In this document: in pieces, positions 44,502 through 53,507 of the stretch
Layout: every line of letters begins with the position of its first letter
Position numbering within the stretch: the stretch's first letter is position 1
NCBI RefSeq assembly: GCF_028369105.1
Contig: NZ_JAQNDO010000001.1
Span: 8,340,501-8,404,500 of the forward strand
Direction of reading: 5' to 3'
DNA from: Polyangium mundeleinium
GTDB taxonomy: Bacteria > Myxococcota_A > Polyangia > Polyangiales > Polyangiaceae
Length of the DNA: 64,000 nt
Translations under genes and position numbers: made by a program
The notes under the pieces: model-generated
Seen by the model: only the letters and a program-made list of their open reading frames with translations
Told to the model about the DNA's origin: nothing
The model's database searches: none

Positions 44502-45512
44502 TCAGCGCTTGTTGATCGCCTTGATCTCGCGGAGTTTGTCCTTCGCGGCCTTGCCGATCGGCGCGTCCTTTCCGAGCTCCACGGCCTTGCCCATGGAGAA
44601 CTCTGCGCTCTGCGGCTTCTGGAGCGCGAGCTGCGCGAGGCCCATGTAGTAGTAGCCCGCGGCGTAGTCGGGCTTCACCTTCACGGACTCCTGGTAGTCC
44701 GCGAGCGCGCCGGCCTCGTCGCCGAGCTCGTGCTTGCAGGTGCCGCGGCGGACGAACCACTCGGGGTCGGTCGCCTTGAGCTTGATCGCTCGGTCGAACG
44801 CGGCCACGCAATCGCCGAACGCCTTGCCGTAGCCGAGCATGCGGCCGACCGTGACGAGCATCGCGGGGTCGTCCTTCGTGCCTTCGAGGACCTTCTTCAG
44901 GTGCGGAACGGCCTTCTCGTGTTGCTTCGCCTCGGCGAGCATCGCGGCGTACTCGAAGCGCACCTCGACGGTGTCGCCCTTCGCGATCGCCGTGTCGTAG
45001 GCCTTCGACGCGCCCTCGACGTCGCCCTTCAGGCCGAGCGCGTAGCCGAGGTTGCGCAACATGCCGACATCGCCGGGCGTCTTTTCGAGCGCCGCGCGGA
45101 GGTGCTTGATGGCATCGTCGGTGCGCGGCGGGCTCGTCGAGAGGTAGATCGCCGCGAGGTTCTGCGCGGCCCCGGCGAGCCCCGGCTTGAGCTTCAGCGC
45201 GGCGAGGTAGGACGCCTCGGCGCCGGCGAGGTCGTTCTCTTTTTCGAGCACGAGGCCCATGTACGCGTGCGCCTCGGCGTTGTCCGGCGACGCCTTGAGC
45301 GCGCGTTCGAGGTGGACCTTGCCAGCCGCGTACTGCTCCTTGTCGATGTAGGCGACGGCGCGCTGGAAGTCGGTCTGCGCGGCGCCCTCGTTGATGCCTT
45401 CGTTCCCGCCGAGCGGCGGATCGGCGACGAGCTCGGGATCCTTCGGAGGCGGCGTGCTGCCACACGCCGTGAGAAGGAGCGCCGTGGCGCAAGGGAGGAG
45501 GAAGGCTCTCAT
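44502..45512 (-). CDS. TPR-repeat lipoprotein (336 aa)
   Basis: ATG 45512 starts a signal peptide with lipobox LLLTACG. The mature part is a solenoid of about seven to eight tetratricopeptide repeats (phrases AEAHAYMGLVLEKEND, MLRNLGYALGLKGD, AGYYYMGLAQLALQ). Such proteins act as docking scaffolds in the periplasm or at the outer membrane. The start codon overlaps the glnD stop as ATGA, so translation is coupled to glnD, an odd pairing of a cytoplasmic nitrogen regulator with an envelope lipoprotein. Confidence 0.85.
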   Translation of the reverse strand: MRAFLLPCATALLLTACGSTPPPKDPELVADPPLGGNEGINEGAAQTDFQRAVAYIDKEQYAAGKVHLERALKASPDNAEAHAYMGLVLEKENDLAGAEASYLAALKLKPGLAGAAQNLAAIYLSTSPPRTDDAIKHLRAALEKTPGDVGMLRNLGYALGLKGDVEGASKAYDTAIAKGDTVEVRFEYAAMLAEAKQHEKAVPHLKKVLEGTKDDPAMLVTVGRMLGYGKAFGDCVAAFDRAIKLKATDPEWFVRRGTCKHELGDEAGALADYQESVKVKPDYAAGYYYMGLAQLALQKPQSAEFSMGKAVELGKDAPIGKAAKDKLREIKAINKR

Positions 45513-48295
45513 CGCTCTGCGCGAGGAGGAGGAGGAGAAGACCATGGCCCGCTGTTTCCTTCTTGCTCGAGCGATTCGAGCACCGACTCGATTCGTTGCC
45601 GCACCTCGGCAGCACGCTTGCCTGGCGCTACTTTACCGCCGTCCGCCTCGCTGACGTAGAACACGTCGGCCGCGCGCATGCCCTCGGTGTTGATCTTGGC
45701 GACGACGATGCTGAGGCCGAGGCGATAAAGCGCGTCGGAGATGGCGTGCAAGAGGCCCGGTCGATCCCGGGTCATCACCTCGATGACCGTGTGCCGCGGC
45801 GAGGCGCGATCGTCGATGGAGACCTGCGTGCGCACGCGCGGCGTCGCCCGGCCCGGCAGCGTGCTCTTGCCGCGCTTGCTCGCGAGCTCGGCCGTGGTCG
45901 TGCGGCCTTCGAGCACGGCGTCGAGGTCCCGCACGAGGACCGGCAACGCGCGCGCCACGCCCTCGACCCCCTCGGCGCGATCGCGCACCCAGAAAAGGTC
46001 GACGGCCTCGACGGCGCCGCCCGGCAGATGCCGCGAGTGGATCTGCGCGGCGTGCACTTCGAGGCGCGAGGCCGCGAGCGCCGCCGTGATCGATGCGAGC
46101 AGGCCCGGTCGATCCGCGGCGATGACGCAGATCTCGGCGGCCTGCGGGTGCCGGGAAGGGACGAGCGCGACGCTGACCGTCCGGCCCTCATGCTTGCGCG
46201 CGAGCTCGGCGTGCGAGGCGATCGCCGCGGGCGCGTTCGACAGCAAGTACCGCTCGGGCATCGACGCGAGGTACGTCGGGACGAACACCTGCCGCGCGGC
46301 CCGCTCCTCGTCCGACGACGCGGGGAGCGCGAGCGCGGCTTCGAGCACGGCCGACTGCGCGCGGGCGGAGCGCTCGTCCTCGCCGGGGTTGCCTGCGAGC
46401 GCGCGATCGGCGGCGAGGTAAAGCTCGTCGAGCATGCGCGCCTTCCACGAGGTCATCGACGTCGGGCTCGTCGTGGAGAGGTCGGCGACGGTGAGCAGGT
46501 AGAGCTCGGAGAGCGAGTCCCTGTCGGGGATCACGCGCAAAAATTCCTCGATCGTCGCAGGATCGTCGAGGTCCCTGCGGGTCGCCACGTGGTACATGAC
46601 GAGGTGCTGGCGCACGAGGTGGCACGCTGCCGCGACGTCTTCGGCCGGAAAACCGAGGCGCTTCAAGATGCCGTCGGCCATGACGGCGCCGCGCTCGCTG
46701 TGATCCCTGCCGCCGATTGCCTTGCCCACGTCGTGCAGGAGCGTCGCGAAGAAGAGCATCGTCTTGCGCGTCGCCTCGGCGGCGAGGCGGCACGCGAGCG
46801 GGTGCTCGGCCGTGAGCTCTCCACGCACGAGCGCCGCGAGCCTGTCGACGGCGGCCACCGAGTGCACGTCGACCGTGTACACGTGGTAGACGTCGTGGTG
46901 CACGCGCCCGACGACGGGCAGAAACTCGGGGATCATCGCGAGCAAGAGCCCGAGGTCGTGCATTTCCGCGAGTGGAGATCCGCGCTTCAAGCGGGTCTCC
47001 TCGGTGGTCGAGACGAGCGCGCAGAAGAGGCGCGCGGCCTCGGGGCTCTCGCGCAGGCTCTCGGTCCAGGAAGGGTCCGCGGCGGCGCGCGCGATGGCGT
47101 CACGGGCCCACGGCAGGAGCGGCGCGCGGCGCTCGACGGCCGCCGCGAGCATGCGCAGCGCGAGCGCGGGATCCTTCGTGACGAGCTCGAGCTCGCTCAT
47201 CGTCACGCAGCCGTCGAACATGCGCACGCCGCCGCCGAGGTCCTCCTCGCGCGGCTTCTTCTTGCCGAGCAGCGGCGCGGCGCGCGCGAGCATGGTCTCC
47301 CGCGCGCTCGAGATGATGCGCGCGCTGCGGTAGTACGCGCTCATCATCTTCTCGACGGCCTCGCCGCCCTCGCCGTAGCCGAGCAGCGACGCGATCGACT
47401 CCTGCTCGTCGAACGTGAGCCTGTCGCTGCGCCGCCCCGCGTGCGCGTGGAGCAGATTCCGGATGCGGAAGAGCAGCTCGCGCGCGGCGGCGATCTCCGC
47501 CGACTCGCGCGGCAAGAGCGCTCCGACGCGCACGAGATCATCGAGCTCGTGCACGCCGAAGCGCGCCTTTCCCGCCCAGCACGCGATGTCGAGATCCCGG
47601 AGGCCCCCCGCGCCGTTCTTCACGTCGGGTTCGAGCAGATACACCGACCCGCCGAACCGCGCGTGCCGCTCGCGCACCTCGTCCTCGAGCTGCGCGAGGA
47701 ACCGAGGCAGCTCCGTGTGCGCGAAGAGGCCGGCGTCGCACCGCGTCTTCAGCTCGTCCGAGAGCGCGCGGCTCCCCGTGATGTGCCGGTAGTCGAGCAA
47801 GCTCGTCGCCGTGGGCAGGTCCGTGCGAGCTGCCTCCACGAGCGCCTCGACCTTGCCGACCTGATGGCCGATCGTCACGCCCATGTCCCAGAGCGGGTAG
47901 AGCAGCGCCTCCGCCACGGACGCGGCTGCGCCGAGGTCACGCGCGAGGAGCCGCACGTCGAGGTCGCTGCCGAGCGCGAGCGCGCCGCGCCCGTATCCGC
48001 CGACGCCGCCGAGCGCGACCTCTTCGAACGCGCCTTCGATCTCCTTCGGCGCGGCCTCGCCGCCGGGCAAACGCAAGCGCCCCTCGCGCGCCTCGGTCCG
48101 CAGGATCTCGAAGAGCCGCGTGAGCAGTTCGTCGCAGAGGCGCGCGTGCCTGCGCCCGAGCACGAGCCCGCAGCCATCGAGCGGCGCAGGACAACTGCCC
48201 GAAGGCACGAGCGCTTCGAGCTCGGCGCGACGCGCGGACCATTCGCGGCGAAGATCCACGAGCACGCCCGTCGGATCCTTCACCTCGGCGGTCAT
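45509..48295 (-). CDS. glnD: Bifunctional uridylyltransferase/uridylyl-removing enzyme GlnD
   Basis: A 928-residue nitrogen sensor that uridylylates or deuridylylates PII proteins according to glutamine level. The nucleotidyltransferase domain has GGYGRGALALGSDLDVRLL (catalytic aspartates in SDLD). The HD hydrolase domain has LLHDVGKAIGGRDHSERG. Two C-terminal ACT domains follow (about 720-795 and 835-905; phrases IAADRPGLLASITAAL and VMTRDRPGLLHAISDAL). The start overlaps the cheR-type stop (ATGA) and the stop overlaps the TPR gene (ATGA), forming a three-gene coupled unit. No PII gene is nearby. Confidence 0.95.
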   Translation of the reverse strand: MTAEVKDPTGVLVDLRREWSARRAELEALVPSGSCPAPLDGCGLVLGRRHARLCDELLTRLFEILRTEAREGRLRLPGGEAAPKEIEGAFEEVALGGVGGYGRGALALGSDLDVRLLARDLGAAASVAEALLYPLWDMGVTIGHQVGKVEALVEAARTDLPTATSLLDYRHITGSRALSDELKTRCDAGLFAHTELPRFLAQLEDEVRERHARFGGSVYLLEPDVKNGAGGLRDLDIACWAGKARFGVHELDDLVRVGALLPRESAEIAAARELLFRIRNLLHAHAGRRSDRLTFDEQESIASLLGYGEGGEAVEKMMSAYYRSARIISSARETMLARAAPLLGKKKPREEDLGGGVRMFDGCVTMSELELVTKDPALALRMLAAAVERRAPLLPWARDAIARAAADPSWTESLRESPEAARLFCALVSTTEETRLKRGSPLAEMHDLGLLLAMIPEFLPVVGRVHHDVYHVYTVDVHSVAAVDRLAALVRGELTAEHPLACRLAAEATRKTMLFFATLLHDVGKAIGGRDHSERGAVMADGILKRLGFPAEDVAAACHLVRQHLVMYHVATRRDLDDPATIEEFLRVIPDRDSLSELYLLTVADLSTTSPTSMTSWKARMLDELYLAADRALAGNPGEDERSARAQSAVLEAALALPASSDEERAARQVFVPTYLASMPERYLLSNAPAAIASHAELARKHEGRTVSVALVPSRHPQAAEICVIAADRPGLLASITAALAASRLEVHAAQIHSRHLPGGAVEAVDLFWVRDRAEGVEGVARALPVLVRDLDAVLEGRTTTAELASKRGKSTLPGRATPRVRTQVSIDDRASPRHTVIEVMTRDRPGLLHAISDALYRLGLSIVVAKINTEGMRAADVFYVSEADGGKVAPGKRAAEVRQRIESVLESLEQEGNSGPWSSPPPPRAER

Positions 48296-49128
48296 GGTCG
48301 TCGCTTCGGGGGGCGGAGCGCGGTGACGGTCTGCGCGAGCCGGAACGGTTCGAGGCCCATGCTGCGCAGGCGCAGAACCTCACTCGCGGCCGAGAACAGA
48401 AGTCCCCCGTCTTCGAGCTCGTTCGCGAGCCGCGTGGCGACCTGCTCGCCGGCCTGCGTCGTCAGGTAGAGCAGCACGTTCTTGAACAGGATGATGTGGA
48501 ACGGACCCTGCGGCACACGCTTGACGAGGTCGCACTCCTCGAACTCGACCGCGTTGCGAACGAGGAGGCCGACGCGCAGGCGGCCGTTCTGTTCGTCGCA
48601 GAAGCGCTCGACCCACGCGGGCGGGATGTCGCGCGCCGCCTCGCGCCCGTACGTCGCCTCGCGCGCGACCGCGATCGCCTCGGCCGAACGATCCACGCCG
48701 AGCACGCGGAAGCGCCGCCGCGCCGCCGTGAGCAACATGCCCATCGTGTACGCCTCTTCGCCCGTGCTGCAGCCGGCCGAGAGCACCGCGAGCTCCACGT
48801 CCGCGGGGAAGAGCCTTTCGAGCTGGCGCTCGATCGCCTCCCACTGCGCGCCGTCGCGGTAGAAGCGCGTCTCGCCCACGCGGAGCGAGGTCACGATCTG
48901 CTCGACCGCGGCCTTGTCCTTGAGGAGCTCCCGCGCGACCGCGTTCATCGACAGGCCGCTCCTGTACGACTGATGTTCGAGGTAACGACGCACGCGATCG
49001 CGCACCCAGCCTGGCGTCGCGCCGCTCGAGCCGAAGCCGAAGAGCTCTTCGGCGAGCTTCAGCGCGACGTCGACGGCGCGATCGCCCGAGTCAGGTCCAG
49101 ACACGGATGAGCCCTTCACGCGCGTCAT
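48292..49128 (-). CDS. CheR-type chemoreceptor protein glutamate methyltransferase
   Basis: A 278-residue SAM-dependent methyltransferase of the CheR family. The N-terminal helical domain includes LRVGETRFYRDGAQW, the CheR helix that contacts receptors. The SAM site is SAGCSTGEEAYT, and NVLLYL is the late motif. CheR proteins methylate glutamates of chemoreceptors to tune signalling. ATG 49128 is used; a GTG at 49161 would add 11 residues. No cheB, cheA or receptor gene lies nearby, so it is an orphan. It heads a unit with glnD. Confidence 0.88.
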   Translation of the reverse strand: MTRVKGSSVSGPDSGDRAVDVALKLAEELFGFGSSGATPGWVRDRVRRYLEHQSYRSGLSMNAVARELLKDKAAVEQIVTSLRVGETRFYRDGAQWEAIERQLERLFPADVELAVLSAGCSTGEEAYTMGMLLTAARRRFRVLGVDRSAEAIAVAREATYGREAARDIPPAWVERFCDEQNGRLRVGLLVRNAVEFEECDLVKRVPQGPFHIILFKNVLLYLTTQAGEQVATRLANELEDGGLLFSAASEVLRLRSMGLEPFRLAQTVTALRPPKRRP

Positions 49129-49444
49129 GAAGATCGTGGTTCGCTCTCGAGAAGCTCGCACGACGCATGCGCCCTCCGTCGCGCGCCGTCCTCGGGGCGC
49201 ACGCAGAGCGTGTCATCGGTCGACTGGCTTCCCGCTTCCATCGCGCCGCCAATTTATCACCAAGGCTCAGCCATCCAGGCCAAACATTCACACATCCGCT
49301 CCCCGCCACCGTGAACCGGGGTCCACGCCCCCGCTCGCCCGGCGAGATACACCCCGACCCCCGAGGCGCTCGGCCGCCCGAGGTCCCTCGCTTCGAACCC
49401 GGAAAGCACGTATGGCTTGGAACTTGCTCCCTTTCGCCCTCGCC
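49129..49444. other. Divergent intergenic region, cheR-type gene / exported protein
   Basis: 316 bases between divergent genes. It should hold the promoter for the cheR-glnD unit. No strong promoter or structural signal is seen. A GGAAAG near 49401 precedes an alternative ATG at 49412. Confidence 0.4.
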
Positions 49445-50344
49445 ATGCGTAAGACGATGCTCTGCTCGGCCGCGGCGCTCGCCTGGTTCCTCACCGCCGG
49501 GGCGGCCTCGGCCCAGGCGCCCCCTCCGCCACTCGAGCCGCTTCCGCCCGGAGCGCCCCTCTCGCCCCACATCGTCCAGCACCCCGACGGCCGCACGACC
49601 GTCACCCGCACACCCGAGGAGGGCGTCGACGTCCACGCGCAGACGAGCGCCGGCGCGGTCCACGCCTACGAATGCGGCCGCGTCGACGTCGATCCGCGCG
49701 CCGCTCAATCCCAGGCCCCGCACGGCGCGTGCCCCCTCCCCCACGCGTTGCCCTACCCCTACCCCTCCGCGCCTCCGCCCGCCTACGCCTACCCGCCCCC
49801 GCCGCCCCCGACCGCGCCGCGCAAGCTAAAGCCTCGATACGCCCCGGATCCGGGGCGCCGCGGCGCGCTTATCGCGTCGAGCATCATCTTCGGCCTCGGC
49901 ACGGCCACGACCGGCGCCGCGTACCTCATCTCCCTCGGCGCGAGCGCGGCCTGCGGCGCCACGGAGATCTGCAGCGTCGGGCCTTCGAAGCCCGCGCTGT
50001 ACGCGATGGGCGCGATCCTGACGATCACGCCGAGCGTCCCGCGCTTCGTCGTGGGCGACTGGGGCAAGGGGCTGCTCTACACCGCGCTCCGGGGCGGCTC
50101 GTTCGCCGCGGGCACGATGATCGATTGGGACGACACGACTCACCTCGTCCCCCTCACGTTCGCGTTCCTCGCGCCGCTCACGCTCGGCATCGTGGACCTC
50201 GCGACGACGCCCCACCGCGAGCAGCTCGAAGCGAAGAAGCAAGCCGCCGCGAGCAGCTTCGAGCTCCACGGCCTCGGCCCGACTGTCGCGTACGATCTCC
50301 GCGGCAACACGATCCCGGCCCTCGGCGCGATCGGCACGTTCTGA
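49445..50344 (+). CDS. Pro-rich exported protein with membrane helices (299 aa)
   Basis: ATG 49445 gives a textbook signal peptide (MRKTMLCSAAALAWF, cleaved after GAASA). An alternative ATG at 49412 has a better ribosome-binding site (GGAAAG) and would add 11 residues. The mature protein has a Pro/Tyr-rich segment (about 90-125, YPYPSAPPPAYAYPPPPPP), then hydrophobic helices (about 140-165, 182-200, 235-252). Its function is not recognised. Small proteins with a signal peptide, Pro-rich spacer and DUF-like helices are common in myxobacteria. Confidence 0.75.
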   Translation: MRKTMLCSAAALAWFLTAGAASAQAPPPPLEPLPPGAPLSPHIVQHPDGRTTVTRTPEEGVDVHAQTSAGAVHAYECGRVDVDPRAAQSQAPHGACPLPHALPYPYPSAPPPAYAYPPPPPPTAPRKLKPRYAPDPGRRGALIASSIIFGLGTATTGAAYLISLGASAACGATEICSVGPSKPALYAMGAILTITPSVPRFVVGDWGKGLLYTALRGGSFAAGTMIDWDDTTHLVPLTFAFLAPLTLGIVDLATTPHREQLEAKKQAAASSFELHGLGPTVAYDLRGNTIPALGAIGTF

Positions 50345-50365
50345 CGCTGCCGCCCACCGCTCTGC

Positions 50366-51256
50366 TCAGGATCGTTTCTTCTCCCTCGAAAACACCTTCC
50401 ACCGCCGGTGCAACCACAACCACTGCGCCGGGTAGGTCTCGACAAACGATGCGAGCGCGTCCGTGATCCGCGCCGCGACATGCACCACGTCGGTCCGCGT
50501 GGCGAGCGCCTCGGGCTCGATCAGGTCGAAGGCGTCGAGCTCGTGCAAGCCGTCGTCGCGGCGGCGGCCGAAGGCGACGACGATCGGCGCACGCGCGCGT
50601 GACGCCATCAGCACCGGCGCGAGATCACACCACGCAGGCGCGCCGAGGAACGAGAGTTGCGCGACGCCGGCGGCGCGCTCGGGGGCTTGATCGATCATCA
50701 TCGCGACGACGTCGCCGCGGGCGAGCGCGTCCCGCACGCGGGCCGTGGCGCCGCGGGCGTCGACGAGCAGGACACCTCGTTCGGCGCGCAGGTGTTGCCA
50801 GGTGCGGTCGAGCGCGCGCCAGGACAAACGCTTCGTGAGGACGTGCAAGGCCGGCGCACGCCCCGACGCTCCGCCGTGCTCCCGAAGCCACGCCGCCGCC
50901 GCACACGCCGAGAGATCCCAGTTGCCCGTGTGCGCCGTCGCGACCACGACCCCGCGACCACGCCCAAGCGCGCGCGCGAAACACGCCGCGGCGCGCGGCG
51001 ATACCACGAGCTTCGATGCGAGCGGCGCCTCCGGCCTCCCTGCTGTCCAGAGGAGCTCGAGCAGACCCGCGCCAAGCGAGCCGTACATCGCCGCCGCCAC
51101 GCGCCTCGGCGCCGGCACACCCGCGCGTGCCATCGCGGACTCGACATGGCGTCGCCGCACCCGCAGAAGCCCGCCGACAAACGCGCCCAGGGCCGCGCCG
51201 AACAAGCGAAGCGCGCGGTACGGCAGGACCGCCACGAGGCGCGCCACGAGCCACAT
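50366..51256 (-). CDS. LpxL/HtrB-type lipid A acyltransferase
   Basis: A 296-residue lysophospholipid/lipid A acyltransferase-family protein. The conserved HxxxxD motif reads HTGNWD, and the C-terminus has the ending WLWLHRRWK typical of the family. The N-terminal hydrophobic segment (about 1-30) anchors it to the inner membrane. It is expected to acylate lipid A or a related glycolipid. ATG 51256 gives family-typical length. A TTG at 51349, overlapping the preceding stop as TTGA, would add 31 residues and couple it to the 95-aa gene. Confidence 0.88.
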   Translation of the reverse strand: MWLVARLVAVLPYRALRLFGAALGAFVGGLLRVRRRHVESAMARAGVPAPRRVAAAMYGSLGAGLLELLWTAGRPEAPLASKLVVSPRAAACFARALGRGRGVVVATAHTGNWDLSACAAAAWLREHGGASGRAPALHVLTKRLSWRALDRTWQHLRAERGVLLVDARGATARVRDALARGDVVAMMIDQAPERAAGVAQLSFLGAPAWCDLAPVLMASRARAPIVVAFGRRRDDGLHELDAFDLIEPEALATRTDVVHVAARITDALASFVETYPAQWLWLHRRWKVFSREKKRS

Positions 51257-51345
51257 CCACAGCGGTCCCCGTGACCCCTGCGGGACGGCCTCGGACGCGC
51301 CTTCTGCGCGAGCGCCGAGCGTCTCGGCCGCTCGGCTTCGTGCGT

Positions 51346-51633
51346 TCAACCCAAGAAGCCCGCCTTGCGGCCCGCGGAGACCTTCGTGCCGCCGTCGAGG
51401 CTCACCGCGAAGAGATCCTCGCGCGCCACGAAAAACGACTCGCCCTTGTTCGAGCGCGCCCGGATGACGCCGTGGGCGATCCGCAGCGACTCCACCTTCG
51501 CGATGTTCAGCGAGACGCCGTCGTGCGCGGCGTACAGCGTCAGGAGCTGACCCTCTGGCAGGCGAAGCCAACCCTCGGGGTCGGTCGAGACGCCAACGGT
51601 GTCGAGCACGGTACGGAGCATGTCCTCGGTCAT
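51346..51633 (-). CDS. Hypothetical protein, 95 aa
   Basis: ATG 51633 with GGGAA upstream. The product is a small soluble alpha/beta protein: an N-terminal helix (MTEDMLRTVLDTVG), then beta strands (WLRLPEGQLLTLYAAHDGVSLN, about 23-44, and GESFFVAREDLFAVSLDG). No metal or catalytic motif is evident. It lies directly upstream of the acyltransferase gene and divergent from the ABC ATPase (81-base gap). I do not recognise the family. Confidence 0.7.
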   Translation of the reverse strand: MTEDMLRTVLDTVGVSTDPEGWLRLPEGQLLTLYAAHDGVSLNIAKVESLRIAHGVIRARSNKGESFFVAREDLFAVSLDGGTKVSAGRKAGFLG

Positions 51634-51714
51634 GCGGCACATTTCCCGCCATAAGCCCCACGCGTCAAGCGCGAGGGCCCCTCGGATGAGAGCGCGTGGT
51701 AGCCTCGACGCGCG

Positions 51715-52575
51715 ATGTCCGCCGGAGGCACGAGCCAAGCACCCCGGATCCCGCCGGAGGATCACGTCTTCGTCGACAACGTGAAAAAATCGTTCGGGAC
51801 GACGCAGGTCCTGAAGGGCGTGACGATGCACCTCCGCCGCAAGGAGACGGCGGTGATCATCGGCGGCTCGGGCGCCGGCAAGACGACGCTGCTGCGCCTC
51901 CTCATCGGCCTGGAAAAACCCACGAGTGGGCACATCTGGGTCGACGGCGAGGACATCGGCCCGCTCGGCGAGCGTCAGATGAACCGCGTGCGGCAGAAGT
52001 TCGGCATGGTGTTTCAGTACGCCGCGCTGCTCGACTCGCTGAACATCTTCGACAACGTCGCGTTCCCCTTGCGGGAGCACCGCAAGCAGATGTCGGAGAA
52101 GGACCTCCGCGACAAGGTCGTCGGCATGCTGAACCTGCTCGGGCTCGAGAACAAAGAGAAACGCATGCCGAGCGAGCTCTCGGGCGGACAGAGGAAACGC
52201 GTGGGCCTCGCGCGCGCGCTCATGCTGGAGCCGAAGATCCTGATCTACGACGAGCCCACGAGCGGCCTCGATCCGCAGACGAGCCGCATGGTCGACGATC
52301 TCATCGAGGAGACACGCGACCGGTTCGGCGTGACGAGCGTGGTGATCTCCCACGACATGGCGAGCACGTTCCGCATCGCGCACCAGGCGTTCCTCGTGAT
52401 CCAGGGCCAGGTCGTCGCCTCGGGCACGCCCGACGAGCTCGCCTACGGCGAGAGCGAGATCGCGCGCGAGTTCATCGCGGCCTCCGGCATCGCGCCCGAG
52501 CGCATCTCGCGCGTCGAGAGCTTGAAGCAAGCGACGGAAGGCGGATCCGCCGTGCGGTACCACCCTTCGAGCTAA
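51715..52575 (+). CDS. ABC transporter ATPase, MlaF/Mkl type
   Basis: A 286-residue ATPase. Walker A is GGSGAGKTT, signature LSGGQRKR, and Walker B LIYDEPTSGLDP with H-loop VISHD. LKGVTMHL, FQYAALLDSLN and FPLREH are typical of MlaF, the ATPase for phospholipid transport with the permease MlaE and the MCE protein MlaD. The N-terminal 18 residues are an extra polar extension. No mlaE or mlaD gene is visible in this window, so its partners are elsewhere. It converges with the deacetylase gene, overlapping by four bases. Confidence 0.92.
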   Translation: MSAGGTSQAPRIPPEDHVFVDNVKKSFGTTQVLKGVTMHLRRKETAVIIGGSGAGKTTLLRLLIGLEKPTSGHIWVDGEDIGPLGERQMNRVRQKFGMVFQYAALLDSLNIFDNVAFPLREHRKQMSEKDLRDKVVGMLNLLGLENKEKRMPSELSGGQRKRVGLARALMLEPKILIYDEPTSGLDPQTSRMVDDLIEETRDRFGVTSVVISHDMASTFRIAHQAFLVIQGQVVASGTPDELAYGESEIAREFIAASGIAPERISRVESLKQATEGGSAVRYHPSS

Positions 52576-53507
52576 GCGACTTCGTTTGCAGCTTCTTCGA
52601 GCGTGACGAACCGCGTGCCACGTTTCGCGAGCACGTCGAGGGCCGCCGAGAGTGCGTCGAGCCTTCGGGCGAGCGGGATCCGGAGCTCGCGCTGGTGCGG
52701 GACGAGGTGCGCGAGGCCGTCGTCCGCGTCGAGGAAATCGATGCCGTGGAGCTCGAGGTTCACGAGCGGCTCGCCCGCGCACGAAGCGGCGAGCAGGCGC
52801 GCGACCCGAGGCCCTGCGAGGGCGAGCGTGGTGCCGATGAAGGGCAGGCGAAGCCCGGGCGTGACCTGGATCGGGAGCTCGACGAGTGCGCGGTTTCCCG
52901 GGCGGAACAAGGGTTTGCCCGGACGATACGGGCGCGTCGGCGCGGCGAGCACGCGCGGGGTGTCGAGCACCGAGGCGCTCGTGCGGCCGACGAGCCGCAT
53001 GGCGCCCATCACGAGCGCCTTCGCGCCGTAGTACGCGGGGCACGGGAAGACCGACGAGTCGAAGCGCAAACCAAGCGCCTCGAGCGCGTCGAGCACGACG
53101 TCGGTCACGGTGTACCCGGGCGCGCGGAAGCCTACGGGGCGGCGGCCCGTGGCGCGCGCGATCGCGTCCTGCCCGGCCGCGATGTCGTGCAGGATCTCCT
53201 CGGACGAGCCACGCGTGAGGTCGTATCGGTGCGAAAACGAGTGGTTCTCGACGACGTGGCCGCGCGCCGCGAGATCCGCGAGCTTGGCCGCGCTCGCGGG
53301 CCTCGCGAGATCCGCGCCGATGGCAAAGAGGGTGAGAGGAAGATCGTGCGCCCGCGCGAAATCCGCCATGCGGGCGAGGGCGACGTCGTAGACGGCGTGA
53401 CGGGCCACGGCCTCGTCCGCGAGCGGAGCGAGGCCGTGGATGTGGTGGTAGTGCGAGATCCCGTCGAGATCGACGGAGACGGCGCCGAGCAGCGCCCTCT
53501 CAGCCAC
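52572..53507 (-). CDS. Polysaccharide deacetylase (NodB-like)
   Basis: A 311-residue carbohydrate esterase 4-type protein. The first motif is SVDLDG (D13/D15), the metal-binding motif HSFSH, and the third RAPGYT. Later EL-HGIDF-type sequence (LELHGID) matches the closing His motif. There is no signal peptide, so the substrate may be a cytoplasmic or membrane glycolipid precursor. GTG 53507 overlaps the tsf 3' end by eight bases; a TTG at 53522 is possible. It appears to be translated together with tsf, an unusual neighbour. Confidence 0.88.
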   Translation of the reverse strand: MAERALLGAVSVDLDGISHYHHIHGLAPLADEAVARHAVYDVALARMADFARAHDLPLTLFAIGADLARPASAAKLADLAARGHVVENHSFSHRYDLTRGSSEEILHDIAAGQDAIARATGRRPVGFRAPGYTVTDVVLDALEALGLRFDSSVFPCPAYYGAKALVMGAMRLVGRTSASVLDTPRVLAAPTRPYRPGKPLFRPGNRALVELPIQVTPGLRLPFIGTTLALAGPRVARLLAASCAGEPLVNLELHGIDFLDADDGLAHLVPHQRELRIPLARRLDALSAALDVLAKRGTRFVTLEEAANEVA

